Counted from the stretch's first letter, positions 37,135-46,297 are shown. The stretch: DNA of 64,000 nucleotides from Candidatus Poribacteria bacterium (GCA_026710795.1 JAPOQK010000024.1:1-64000), one strand, 5' to 3'. Program-made: numbers and translations. Notes: a model not told the origin generated them from the letters alone.

Positions 37135-37830
37135 CTAATCCTCCTTTAACATTTCTGTTAACAACTTTTCCGTTCTAACTGCTTGTACGGTTCCTTCTGC
37201 AAACCGCATCGCAGAAAGGTGCGTGTGTAAAAATGATAAATCTTCAGGTGTATCTACATCGTACCAAGGGGGTAGCAGCTTGAGTGAAGAATCTGTAATT
37301 CGAATACGTTCTAATGTCTGTTGAAATACGTGTGCAGTACTCCATGCTATTTCTTCAAAGATGTGCGGAACTATCATTGTAAGGTTTTGCGTTGAAAAAC
37401 CGATAAGGTAATAACCTCCATCCATACTTGGACCGATAACAATTTTGCTTGACACAAGTCCATCTATTGCTTGAGAAATATACGATAAAGGCAATGTGGG
37501 ACTATCGGAACCAACGAACAATATCTTGTCATATCCAATGTCTGCTGCCCACTGCGTTGCCGATGTGAGACGTTCACCAAGATCATTACCCGTTTGTGGA
37601 ATATAAGTAACATCGCTTCCTATCAACGCCTGCATATCGGACAAACTCTCTGGTGGTGTATATGCAACAACCACGTCTATATTTCGAAGTTCTGCAAGTG
37701 CTTCACACCAATCCATCAGGAACGCACAGTACAACGATGCTGCCTGTTCAGGGGATATGCGTGGAAGCAGCCGTGTTTTCACTTGGTTCGGGATCGGATT
37801 TTTAGCAAAAACTATCAAACACGTACTCAC
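37135..37830 (-). CDS. GT-A fold transferase, DUF2064/TIGR04282 type
   Basis: 231 residues, GTG start. Family features: CLIVFAKNPIPNQVKTRLLP at the N terminus, LFVGSDSPTLPLSYI with the putative metal-binding Asp, and VIGPSMDGGYYLIGF. This matches the TIGR04282 transferase family annotated as related to arsenosugar biosynthesis or nucleotidyl/glycosyl transfer; the reaction here is not established. It is the first gene of a two-gene unit with the SDR. The Shine-Dalgarno is weak. Confidence 0.82.
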   Translation of the reverse strand: MSTCLIVFAKNPIPNQVKTRLLPRISPEQAASLYCAFLMDWCEALAELRNIDVVVAYTPPESLSDMQALIGSDVTYIPQTGNDLGERLTSATQWAADIGYDKILFVGSDSPTLPLSYISQAIDGLVSSKIVIGPSMDGGYYLIGFSTQNLTMIVPHIFEEIAWSTAHVFQQTLERIRITDSSLKLLPPWYDVDTPEDLSFLHTHLSAMRFAEGTVQAVRTEKLLTEMLKED

Positions 37831-38053
37831 TACAGAATCACTCGCTGCTTTGTAAATTAATTTCTGATAACTTTATATATGCTCATTGGCTTCACTTTAT
37901 CAGATAACAGTGATACCGTCAATACAGAATTGTGTGATCCGAGGTATTCAATTGTCTCGAATCGCACTCACTAAAAGGACTTCCAAACTCAATTCACCCA
38001 CACAAATTGTTGTAATAGGCACTTTCAAACCTATCTATCCAACCTATAGCACA

Positions 38054-38072
38054 ACTCTAAAAGTTTTAGAGT
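38054..38072. repeat. Perfect 9-bp palindrome
   Basis: ACTCTAAAA, G, TTTTAGAGT. Its half-site CTCTAAA recurs twice in the neighbouring interspersed repeat (GACTCTAAAAACTCTAAAG), so it may be part of the same structure or a protein-binding site. Confidence 0.5.
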
Positions 38073-38079
38073 CATTTCT

Positions 38080-38217
38080 GACTAATTATATCATAAATAA
38101 GCTATAAATCCAGTTATGATAAGGGTTTGTAGCCTAACACAATAATTGAAAAAATTGCGATTGACTCTAAAAACTCTAAAGTTTGACATTTAAAGTCAGT
38201 CAATTGTCGTGAATATA
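38080..38217. repeat. Interspersed repeat, copy 2
   Basis: Second copy of the ~140-bp sequence at 254-392, sharing GACTAA, CATAAATAA, AATAATTGAAAAAATT, GACTCTAAAAACTCTAAAG and ACATTTAA in the same order and spacing. Confidence 0.5.
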
Positions 38218-38436
38218 TTGAAAAAATGGTTGCTTATACGTACTTATGTGTGCAGAGGTAATCTTGATTGTCCAACGGTCGTATAACTCCTACATAATAT
38301 CTGTTCACCCTTCAAAATGCGACAACTGAATGTTTCTGATTGTACGGTGAAAACATGTTGACGCAAACAGGAGAAATTGATACATTATGCTAAACTTATT
38401 TGACCGTACGTTCAACAGAATCTAAGGAGACAAAAT

Positions 38437-39504
38437 ATGGCGACGAATCAGACATATCGTATTGGAATCATCGGTTGTGGTGGAATGGGTCGGTCTCATT
38501 CCAGATCATGGCAAAAACAACCGAATACTAAAATCGTAGCAGCAATGGATATATATGAAGAATCCGCAAAACGGGTTGCGGACGAATTCGATGTACCTGC
38601 TACCTATACTGATGTTGATGAAATGTTGGCAAAAGAGGATCTGGACATTGTTAGCATTACGACTTGGCAGGGACCACGTTCTGAAGCCACGGTTGCTGCA
38701 GCGAAGGCTGGTGTGAAGGGAATCATGGGGGAAAAACCGATGTCCGCTTCACTCGGTCAAGCAGATAATATGCTCGCAGCATGTGAAGAGAATGATGTCA
38801 AACTTGTCATCGGACATCAGCGCAGATACAGTCCCGCAAACCTCGAGATTCGTAGGCTTGTCGCAGCAGGAGCAATCGGCGCACCAACAACACTTCATCA
38901 TCGTGGGAAAGCGCACGCTGGTCTACTAAATACGGGAACTCACGCTATTGATAGCTGGCGTTTTCAATTATCGGATCCCGAAACACTCTGGGTTGTCGGG
39001 ACGACATCTCGCACAACAGATCGTTGGGAACGCCGCACGATTTGTGAAGACCTCTGTATGGGATTAGTCTGCTTTGAAGGTGGCGCACGGGCTATCTATG
39101 AAGGCGATCTACCAGATCCGCCAGTATCTATGCCTGTAATAGCAGGTACAGAAGGACAAATTCGCAACGGTGATAACGGAACGGTACTGCTCCAAAACGG
39201 AGATGCAAAAGGATGGCAGACAATTACGCCACCTCCGGAACCCAAAAACCAGTTTCAAGAACTCATTGAGTGGATAGAAGGGAAAATCCCAACTCACAGA
39301 GGCAGAGGCGAACAAGCTCGATACACTATTGAGATTATGATGGCAATTTATGAATCTTTGCGCATTAAAAATGTCGTCAACATGCCGCTTGAAACTAAGG
39401 AATTGCCTTTGGAATTGATGGTAAATGATGGAACCCTCCCTGTCCTTGAAGAAGGAAAATACGACCTACGTACTCCGTTTGAAGGGCAAACTCGAAAGAG
39501 ATAG
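38437..39504 (+). CDS. Gfo/Idh/MocA family oxidoreductase
   Basis: 355 residues. Rossmann segment YRIGIIGCGGMGRSHSRSW, signature MGEKPMSASLGQADNMLAA with the conserved Lys-Pro, and a C-terminal domain with GLLNTGTHAIDSWRFQLSD. A long acidic tail ending DLRTPFEGQTRKR is not part of the core. Substrate unknown. AAGGAG lies 9 bases before the ATG. It is followed by a terminator, so it is probably monocistronic. Confidence 0.88.
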   Translation: MATNQTYRIGIIGCGGMGRSHSRSWQKQPNTKIVAAMDIYEESAKRVADEFDVPATYTDVDEMLAKEDLDIVSITTWQGPRSEATVAAAKAGVKGIMGEKPMSASLGQADNMLAACEENDVKLVIGHQRRYSPANLEIRRLVAAGAIGAPTTLHHRGKAHAGLLNTGTHAIDSWRFQLSDPETLWVVGTTSRTTDRWERRTICEDLCMGLVCFEGGARAIYEGDLPDPPVSMPVIAGTEGQIRNGDNGTVLLQNGDAKGWQTITPPPEPKNQFQELIEWIEGKIPTHRGRGEQARYTIEIMMAIYESLRIKNVVNMPLETKELPLELMVNDGTLPVLEEGKYDLRTPFEGQTRKR

Positions 39505-39554
39505 TCGTGCCTGGATGCCTATCATAAAGACAATTCATCAATCGATTAACACAC

Positions 39555-39590
39555 GCGGGTGCCATAATAATGGTGCCTGCTTCTTTTTAT
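39555..39590 (+). terminator. Intrinsic terminator after the oxidoreductase
   Basis: Stem GCGGGTGCCAT / ATGGTGCCTGC (11 bp with three G-U pairs), short AATA loop, then TTCTTTTTAT. Confidence 0.6.
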
Positions 39591-39649
39591 CATAACCCTA
39601 TACTGCCTGACATAAATCAATATCTTCAAACTTTTGACCGATGAATACC

Positions 39650-39678
39650 TTCACTATTTATCAGAAATGTGTTATAAT
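39650..39678 (+). promoter_or_regulatory. Possible promoter of lysC
   Basis: Perfect -10 box TATAAT (39673-39678) with a weak -35 TTCACT 17 bp upstream. The transcript would start about 30 bases before the TTG start. Confidence 0.4.
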
Positions 39679-39716
39679 TGTCACCAACAAATTTTATTGT
39701 TACTGGAGGATTAGGA

Positions 39717-41081
39717 TTGTTAAAAATATCGAAATTTGGTGGGAGTTCCCTTGCGACAGGTGATCAAGTTCGTCAAGTGTGTGACATCATCACCGCTGAT
39801 CCAACACGTCGGATAATTGTTGTATCAGCACCTGGGAAACGCCATAGCGATGACATCAAAGTAACTGATCTACTGATTGCAGCAGCATCACAGCGGTTGA
39901 TGGGAAAAATTGGTGCATCCGAATGTGCTGAGGCGATCGAACGTTATCGGAATATTGCTACTGAATTGGAACTTCCAACAGGGATAGTTGAATCTATCGC
40001 ACACGATTTCACAGAACGTCTTGAAGACAGCACTGAAAATGCCGATCTCTATATGGACACGATGAAAGCAGGAGGAGAAGATAATTGTGCCCGTTTGATT
40101 GCACAAGTGCTACAGACACGCGGTGTAGAAGCACACTATGTAAATCCAAAAGACGCAGGATTACTCCTCTCAGATGAACCGGGGAACGCACACGCTCTGC
40201 CTGAAGCATATAACCGTCTGAGAAACCTAAAAGAACGACCTGGAATAACAATCTTTCCAGGATTTTTCGGTTATTCAAATGAAGGACATATCGTAACATT
40301 CTCTCGTGGTGGTTCGGATATTACAGGTGCGATTCTTGCAAGTGCTGTTCGTGCAGAAGTGTATGAAAACTTCACTGATGTTGACTCCGTATTCGCAGCA
40401 AACCCGTTTCTCGTAGAGAATCCTGCCCCAATCTCCGAACTAACCTACCGTGAGATGCGAGAGTTATCCTACGCAGGTTTTTCAGTGTTTCACGATGAGG
40501 CACTTGAACCTGTGTATCGTGCAATGGTACCTGTCCACATCCGAAATACTAATAACCCCAAGTCTGCGGGTACATTGATTGTTCCTGAATGCAACACGAG
40601 GGAAACACCTGTTGTCGGTATTGCTGCTATGAGTAATGTCTGTTGTGTCTACCTAAGCAAATATCTTATGAACCGTCAGATAGGATTCGGAAGACGCTTA
40701 CTTCAAATATTGGAAGCAGAGAAAATCTCGTTTGAACATGTCCCATCGGGTATAGACAATATGTCTGTTATCATCCGTGAAGATAATCTGCCGGTTGACA
40801 AAGAGAAAAGGGTTGTTGAAAAAATACGGCAAACACTTGCACCTGAAGATGTTTCTGTTGAACGCGGGTTATCACTTATTATGGTAGTCGGTGAAGGCAT
40901 GCAGCACACTGTTGGCGTTGCAGCACGAGCAACAAGCGCATTGGCAAAGTCAGATGTAAATATAGAAATTATCAACCAAGGTTCAAATGAGGTAAGTATG
41001 ATGTTTGGTGTAAAGTCAACAGATATGGATATTGCAGTTCAAGCACTTTATAAGGAATTCTTCGATGGTCATAACAGTTAA
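39717..41081 (+). CDS. lysC: Aspartate kinase
   Basis: ATP-dependent phosphorylation of aspartate, first step to lysine, threonine and methionine. Kinase motif KISKFGGSSLATGDQ at the N terminus, SRGGSDITGAILAS, FTDVDSVFAANP, and two C-terminal ACT domains (VVGEGMQHTVGVAARA, INQGSNEVSMMFGV) for feedback by amino acids. The start is the TTG at 39717 (LLKISKFGG), because GGAGG lies about 7 bases upstream; the track ATG at 39678 is on the promoter -10 box. The product is about 454 residues, a monofunctional enzyme with no homoserine dehydrogenase domain. Its end overlaps the next gene by 17 bp. Confidence 0.92.
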   Translation: MLKISKFGGSSLATGDQVRQVCDIITADPTRRIIVVSAPGKRHSDDIKVTDLLIAAASQRLMGKIGASECAEAIERYRNIATELELPTGIVESIAHDFTERLEDSTENADLYMDTMKAGGEDNCARLIAQVLQTRGVEAHYVNPKDAGLLLSDEPGNAHALPEAYNRLRNLKERPGITIFPGFFGYSNEGHIVTFSRGGSDITGAILASAVRAEVYENFTDVDSVFAANPFLVENPAPISELTYREMRELSYAGFSVFHDEALEPVYRAMVPVHIRNTNNPKSAGTLIVPECNTRETPVVGIAAMSNVCCVYLSKYLMNRQIGFGRRLLQILEAEKISFEHVPSGIDNMSVIIREDNLPVDKEKRVVEKIRQTLAPEDVSVERGLSLIMVVGEGMQHTVGVAARATSALAKSDVNIEIINQGSNEVSMMFGVKSTDMDIAVQALYKEFFDGHNS

Positions 41082-41889
41082 GCCAACAGAATTAGCTGCA
41101 GGTCAACTCTCAGATAAACATGTGGAACAAGCCATTGAAGCGATTCGAGTTGAAGGTTATGTTGTTTTGGAGAACATCATTAACCATGATCATTTGGATA
41201 TATTGCTGGAACGTATGGATGCCGATTCGCAGGAGTTAATTAAAGCTAAAAAATGGGGAGGGGCAGGTATGCTCAAAGGTCATTTGCAACAGGGACCACC
41301 ACCGTTTGCCCCTTATATCTTCAAGGACGTTGTTGCGAACCCATACATCGTACAGGTAACGAAGGAACTACTCGGCTCTGGTGTTTATAATAACTTCTAT
41401 AACGGTAACACCAACTGTCCAAGAAGTGGTACGCAACCGCTCCACAGAGATAGTGATCATTTATGGCTAAACCAAGAAGTTGCACATCCCCCAGCCGAGG
41501 TAGTTGTCAATATCTCTCCTCAAGATACAACAGAGGAGAACGGTAGTGTAGAACTGTGGCCCGGATCACATTTGGATGTTAGCGGACGACACATTGATGA
41601 TGACCATGAAGCAGATCGGCGTGAAATCGCACCACCGATCCGAGGCAATGCCAAAAAAGGAAGTGCCCTTATTCGAGATATGCGTCTTTGGCACCGTGGT
41701 GTCCCCAACTTGTCCGATAAACCACGACACATGATAGCTATGATTCACCGCATTGGTTGGCTCCGTTCAAGAAGGCGTTTGAAGTATCAAACAGGGTGCG
41801 AAGCTGCTTTTGAAAACAGTGAACTTGACCATAATGCGGAATTCGTCCAAGAGAAATTGGATGATTATCTTTTCAATCCAAGATTTTGA
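41065..41889 (+). CDS. Phytanoyl-CoA dioxygenase family protein
   Basis: About 274 residues from the ATG at 41065, chosen because AAGGA lies 8 bases before it; the track start at 41032 lies deeper inside lysC. Opening RVEGYVVLENIINHDHL, iron motif PLHRDSDHLW, strand NGSVELWPGSHLDVSG, and distal LWHRGVPNLSDKPRHM with the second His and the Arg: all expected ligands are present. It overlaps the 3' end of lysC by 17 bp, so it is translationally coupled to aspartokinase. That suggests, but does not prove, an amino-acid-related substrate. Confidence 0.85.
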   Translation: MVITVKPTELAAGQLSDKHVEQAIEAIRVEGYVVLENIINHDHLDILLERMDADSQELIKAKKWGGAGMLKGHLQQGPPPFAPYIFKDVVANPYIVQVTKELLGSGVYNNFYNGNTNCPRSGTQPLHRDSDHLWLNQEVAHPPAEVVVNISPQDTTEENGSVELWPGSHLDVSGRHIDDDHEADRREIAPPIRGNAKKGSALIRDMRLWHRGVPNLSDKPRHMIAMIHRIGWLRSRRRLKYQTGCEAAFENSELDHNAEFVQEKLDDYLFNPRF

Positions 41890-41951
41890 TAGAACACATA
41901 AAACACAGCTTTCGTATATGCCCGATTCCCACACAAAATTTGGAGACCACT

Positions 41952-42788
41952 ATGAAACCTCAATCCGGATGGCTTCCTGCTGAACCTGACCTTAAGACAA
42001 TTTATGAAACCTATAGTAACCCGATATATTCCCTTTCACAAGCAGAAATACCTGCCATTATCCTACGCAACGCGTATTCTCCTGAGCAGTGTCAAGGTCT
42101 TATCAATCGGTTTACAAACATGGGATTGATGCGTGACGAAGCGGAAATCAATTCTGCTGACAAGCGGACACGTATTGACATCGGCACAAGTCTTGGTAAT
42201 CGGGGCAGTGATAAAACTGGTTTTCTGGCACATGCGAAAGAGACACATAACCTTTTCAAATTCCTTTTTGACGGGTTCGACAATCCTGTCGACCTGATAT
42301 ATGAATCTCTTACGGCACTATCCCCTGAAAAAGAGGTAAAGGTTGCGCGTGAAGATGACGACACACTATATGGTCCAGCCATATTTCGCGTTCATTACGA
42401 AACACATAGCTATAAACCGCATATTGACAGTGTCAAATACCGTGAGAATCGAATGGATTATGCAGTTTACCGCTTTGAACATCAGTTCGCAGGTGTATTA
42501 TGTATCCAAAATGCGGATGAAAATGGAAAAGGAACACAAGCCATACTCCATCGGTGCCTATGGTCTGAAGACATTCAACCCTATATTGCTGAAGAAACTT
42601 TTCACAAATATGCAGTTGAGAATAACATAGAGAACTGTCAAGTTGATTTGCAGCAAGGAGATCTATACTTTTTCAACACACGTTGTATCCACGAAGTGCC
42701 AGCTGTTCAAGGCACGCGGGCAAGGATAGTTTTAGCAGTATTTATCGGATACTCCCCTGACGATAACGAAATATATGTATGGTCTTAG
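41952..42788 (+). CDS. Putative 2-oxoglutarate/Fe(II) oxygenase
   Basis: About 278 residues from the ATG at 41952, which has GGAG 7 bases upstream; the track start at 41886 overlaps the previous gene and lacks a ribosome site. HxD candidate in YKPHIDSVKYRE and distal candidate in FNTRCIHEVPAVQGTRARIV give the His-Asp-His plus Arg arrangement of 2OG oxygenases, although overall resemblance to PhyH is low. It is closer in style to prolyl-4-hydroxylase or hydroxylases of small metabolites (tentative). Third gene of the lysC-phyH unit. Confidence 0.6.
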   Translation: MKPQSGWLPAEPDLKTIYETYSNPIYSLSQAEIPAIILRNAYSPEQCQGLINRFTNMGLMRDEAEINSADKRTRIDIGTSLGNRGSDKTGFLAHAKETHNLFKFLFDGFDNPVDLIYESLTALSPEKEVKVAREDDDTLYGPAIFRVHYETHSYKPHIDSVKYRENRMDYAVYRFEHQFAGVLCIQNADENGKGTQAILHRCLWSEDIQPYIAEETFHKYAVENNIENCQVDLQQGDLYFFNTRCIHEVPAVQGTRARIVLAVFIGYSPDDNEIYVWS

Positions 42789-42857
42789 TCGCATATAAAC
42801 ACGTTTGCCCCCAAAAAATCCCGTATTAAAATAACTTTACCATGTATTACTGTGACA

Positions 42858-42886
42858 TTGACACTACCACAGTCTTATGGTATACT
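42858..42886 (+). promoter_or_regulatory. Near-perfect sigma70 promoter of WD40 gene G
   Basis: TTGACA (42858-42863), 17-bp spacer, TATACT (42881-42886). Transcription would start near 42893, leaving a leader of about 65 nt to the ATG at 42959. It also rules out the track start at 42842. Confidence 0.75.
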
Positions 42887-42958
42887 TTAGGAAGAAATTA
42901 TGCCAATCAAATCCTACGAAAATATATCTTCCTATCGCTGAAAAGGAGCATCTTCATA

Positions 42959-45844
42959 ATGAAGAAAACAGTCTATTTATTTTTTATAATCCTATTTTTT
43001 ACTTTTTCGTTATTCCTAAATAACATCTTTGCGCAAACTTCGGCACAATTTAGTTTGCCTGATAATGCAAATGCGCGCCTTGGTAAAGGTAGGATAAGCG
43101 AGCTTCAGTATTCACCAGATGGCACCCGTCTGGCAGTTGTAAGTTCAATCGGTATTTGGCTTTATGACACGCAAACCTATACTGAAACTGCACTGTTAAC
43201 AGGTGATACTGTCGTCTACAGCGTTGCTTTTTCCTCAGATGAACAAACAATAGCAAGTGGCAGTGCTGATGGATCTATACAACTTTGGAACACATCAACA
43301 GGTCAACAATTGCAATCTCTAACGGGACATACGGATGCGGTACTCAGTCTTGCTTTTTCCTCAGATGGACAAACAATAGCAAGTGGCAGTGCTGATGGGT
43401 CTATACAACTTTGGAATGCTTCAACGGGTGATAGTGAGCAAACGCTTTCCGGACATTTTGATGCTGTTACGAGCGTTGCGTTCAGTACAACAGGTGCAAC
43501 GCTGGCTAGCGGTAGTTTGGACGGATCTGTTCAACTATGGGATACTGCAACAGGTGAACAATTACACATTTTATTTGGACATGAAGATTCTGTTTACAGT
43601 GTTGCTTTCAGTCCGACTGAAGGGACACTCGCCAGTGCAAGTCGAGATGGCACTATTCGTTTATGGTATACCGCGTTTGGGGTAATTAAACAGACGCTCA
43701 TCGGACATGAAGGTCCTGTCTATGATGTTGCATTTAGTCCAAATGGGAATACAATTGCAAGCAGTAGTGGGGATGGAACAATTCTCTTATGGGATGCTGT
43801 CTCAGGTCAACCGCAGCAGGTTCTTACAGGACATACACATGTTGTTTTAAGTGTAGCATATAGCATCAGTGGAGGAACAATTGCGAGTGGTAGTGTTGAT
43901 GGGACTGTCCGTTTATGGGACGCTGTCTTCGGTGGACAACGGCAGACACTCACAGGATATACGAGCTATGTGTTAGGTGTTACATTTAGTAATGATGGTA
44001 GTAAAGTTGCCAGTAGTGGTTCCGACAGTGTTATTAATCTATGGGATGCTGTAACAGGTCAACATCAGCAAATGCTGATAGGACATACGGACTGGGTTTG
44101 GAGTGTAGTATACAGTCCAGACGGTATGACTATCGCAAGCGGTAGTGACGATGGCACCATCAGGTTATGGGACAGTACTACAGGTGAACACCAACGAACG
44201 TATGAAGGACATACAGACTGGGTTTGGAGTGTCGCATACAGTCCAGATGGTAATACAATTGCAAGCGGTAGTGAAGATGGAACTATTCGTTTATGGGATG
44301 CAATCTATGGCGGACATATACAAACAATCATTGGACATACAGCTCCAGTACTGAGTGTCGCTTTCAGTATTGACGGTAACACAATTGCAAGTGGTAGTGC
44401 TGACGGCACAATTAGACTTTGGGATGTGTGGACAGGTGAACATAAACAGACATTTACTGGGCATGAAGATTATGTAAGGAGTGTTGCATTCAGTCCAAAT
44501 GGAAATGTCCTTGCGAGTGGTAGTGATGATGGCACTGTTCGTTTATGGGATATTGTTTTCGGTGTTGAACTTGAGATATTTAGAGGGCATACGGATTATG
44601 TTTGGGATGTTGCTTTTAGTAATAATGGAGATATTCTTACAAGCGGAAGTAATGATGGCACTGTTCGCGTATGGGATGCTATTTCCGGTCAACCCCTACA
44701 AACATTTACTGGACATACAAGTGGTATCTTGGATGTTGCATTCAGTCCAAATGGAGACAAAATCGCAAGTAGTAGTTCAGATGGCACTGTACTACTATGG
44801 AACTTCACACCTCCTTCAACAATGTATGCAACAGTGAGTCTTTCTCCATCACCTGTACAATCTCCGGCGATTGGTGGTCAATTAACATTCTCTCTAAATA
44901 TAGAGAATGGTGGAAATGTATTCGGATATCAGGCGACTGTTAGGTATGATGAATCTGCACTCCGCTTTGTAGAAAGTACTAATGCTGATTTCCTACCGAT
45001 GGATGCGTATTCTGTATCCCCAATTATTAATGATAACACTGTTACGGTCGCAGCATCATCTCTTTCAGGGCATAGTGTAGGTGCTGGCACACTTGCTAAC
45101 TTTACCTTTGAAGTTGTCTCTCTTAAGGATTCTACCATAACTGTTTCTAAGGTGCGGTTGACAGACAATTTAGGTAGAGTTTCTTATGCACGCGTTGGTG
45201 CAGCGCAAATAACAAGACCTTTACTCCAGAGAGGAGATCTCAATGGGGATGGTCTTGTTAACATACAAGACTTGACTTTAGTTGCATCAAACTTCGGACA
45301 GGAAGGGGATAATCTCGCGGATGTCAACGGGGATGAAATCGTTGATATCGTAGACCTTACCATTGTTGCAGCTGCTATGGCAAGTTCCACAGGTGCTGCC
45401 CCTACCATCAGTTCTCATGATTTAGAACATGGCTTGACAAGAGCACAAGTACAACAGTGGTTGCATCAAGCACAACAATTACCATTGACAGATCCTACTC
45501 TCCAAAGCGGCATTTTAGTTCTGCAACAACTTTTTGCAGCACTAACCCCACAAGAGACAGTGCTGCTGCCGAACTATCCAAATCCTTTCAACCCTGAAAC
45601 TTGGATTCCGTATCAACTGGCTGAACCTTCAGATGTATCCCTTAGCATCCATTCTGCTAATGGGCAACTGATTCGGACCTTAGTGTTAGGACATCAACCT
45701 GCAGGGTTATACCAAAATCGTGCAAGTGCGGCATATTGGGATGGTAAAAACGAAGCAGGCGAACCTGTCGCAAGCGGTGTCTACTTCTACACGTTGACAG
45801 CCGATAAATTCACTGCATCACGGAAAATGCTCATTCTAAAATAA
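42959..45844 (+). CDS. Exported WD40 protein G with cohesin-like, dockerin-like and C-terminal anchor domains
   Basis: 961 residues from the ATG at 42959 (AAAGGAG 13 bases upstream; signal peptide ending NNIFAQ). Entry motif LPDNANARLGKGRI, then 14 WD40 blade ends (to about residue 620). Next is a cohesin-like beta-sandwich (about 625-750; GGQLTFSLNIENGGNVFGYQ, VRYDESALRFV), unique in this window. Then a dockerin-like pair of calcium loops (DLNGDGLVNIQDL and DVNGDEIVDIVDL), a helical linker, and the anchor domain starting NYPNPFNPETWIPYQL and ending in RKMLILK, which resembles FlgD-like/T9SS type A tails. Predicted surface display. Two adjacent blade pairs are near-identical, suggesting recent duplication. 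Monocistronic behind its own promoter. Confidence 0.85.
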   Translation: MKKTVYLFFIILFFTFSLFLNNIFAQTSAQFSLPDNANARLGKGRISELQYSPDGTRLAVVSSIGIWLYDTQTYTETALLTGDTVVYSVAFSSDEQTIASGSADGSIQLWNTSTGQQLQSLTGHTDAVLSLAFSSDGQTIASGSADGSIQLWNASTGDSEQTLSGHFDAVTSVAFSTTGATLASGSLDGSVQLWDTATGEQLHILFGHEDSVYSVAFSPTEGTLASASRDGTIRLWYTAFGVIKQTLIGHEGPVYDVAFSPNGNTIASSSGDGTILLWDAVSGQPQQVLTGHTHVVLSVAYSISGGTIASGSVDGTVRLWDAVFGGQRQTLTGYTSYVLGVTFSNDGSKVASSGSDSVINLWDAVTGQHQQMLIGHTDWVWSVVYSPDGMTIASGSDDGTIRLWDSTTGEHQRTYEGHTDWVWSVAYSPDGNTIASGSEDGTIRLWDAIYGGHIQTIIGHTAPVLSVAFSIDGNTIASGSADGTIRLWDVWTGEHKQTFTGHEDYVRSVAFSPNGNVLASGSDDGTVRLWDIVFGVELEIFRGHTDYVWDVAFSNNGDILTSGSNDGTVRVWDAISGQPLQTFTGHTSGILDVAFSPNGDKIASSSSDGTVLLWNFTPPSTMYATVSLSPSPVQSPAIGGQLTFSLNIENGGNVFGYQATVRYDESALRFVESTNADFLPMDAYSVSPIINDNTVTVAASSLSGHSVGAGTLANFTFEVVSLKDSTITVSKVRLTDNLGRVSYARVGAAQITRPLLQRGDLNGDGLVNIQDLTLVASNFGQEGDNLADVNGDEIVDIVDLTIVAAAMASSTGAAPTISSHDLEHGLTRAQVQQWLHQAQQLPLTDPTLQSGILVLQQLFAALTPQETVLLPNYPNPFNPETWIPYQLAEPSDVSLSIHSANGQLIRTLVLGHQPAGLYQNRASAAYWDGKNEAGEPVASGVYFYTLTADKFTASRKMLILK

Positions 45845-45858
45845 TCAGGATACACACC

Positions 45859-45920
45859 GTAGGGCAATGCACCACGATTACTATCATATCATGTGATTGC
45901 GGTGCATTACCCTATTTTAT
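45859..45920. terminator. Hairpin after gene G, possible terminator
   Basis: AGGGCAATGCACCAC near 45861 and GCGGTGCATTACCCT near 45899 pair over about 15 bp with two mismatches, followed by ATTTTATT. The loop is long (about 23 nt), so it may be a REP-like repeat rather than an efficient terminator. Confidence 0.4.
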
Positions 45921-46022
45921 TGCCAATTTCACTCTTTTCCATATCAATCCTTCCTATTGATTACAATGCAGAGAACACACCTTAAACAAAATCCAGAATA
46001 GTATTAAAGCGTTAGAATCCAA

Positions 46023-46067
46023 TGCACAATTTTGGGCATCATGTAAGAAGATGCACAATTAGGTGCA
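46023..46067. promoter_or_regulatory. Two NtrC-like dyads upstream of the H-K operon
   Basis: Site 1 at 46023-46038: TGCAC-AATTTT-GGGCA. Site 2 at 46052-46067: TGCAC-AATTAG-GTGCA. Both are 16-bp dyads 29 bp apart, about 200 bp upstream of a sigma-54 promoter. The arms equal those of the enteric NtrC site (TGCAC...GTGCA), although the spacer is 6 rather than 7. They are candidates for an enhancer bound by an NtrC-type activator. Confidence 0.45.
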
Positions 46068-46238
46068 GTTTGTTGAATTTGCTTCAAAACTGAATATCGT
46101 CACAATACTGCAATAACATCTATGTGATTGTTCAAATTGTGGACAGTAGTGTTGGTTTTCTGACAATATAAGAGCAGTTAATCATTGATTTTGCTCAATA
46201 CAGAACATAATTGCTTAGTTTTGACTAATCACTGATTA

Positions 46239-46254
46239 TGGCATAAAAATTGCT
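46239..46254 (+). promoter_or_regulatory. sigma-54 promoter of the WD40 H-K operon
   Basis: TGGCATAAAAATTGCT matches the -24/-12 consensus with correct spacing, and the inner block TTGCT is perfect. Transcription would start near 46266, 32 bases before the ATG at 46298. Confidence 0.65.
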
Positions 46255-46297
46255 CCAACGAATACATAAAGAATTATGGATATGGGAGAACTGCTAC

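Larger units (their letters stand above)
37831..38436. other. 606-bp gap with palindromes
   Basis: Divergent gap between the minus-strand transferase and the plus-strand oxidoreductase. ORF 37886-38107 has no ribosome site and no recognisable features and is rejected. Present are a perfect palindrome at 38054-38072 and the interspersed repeat at 38080-38217. No strong promoter recognised. Confidence 0.45.

Noticed and set aside
37886-38107. 73-codon ORF
   Set aside because: No ribosome site, low-complexity composition and overlap with a palindrome and an interspersed repeat.
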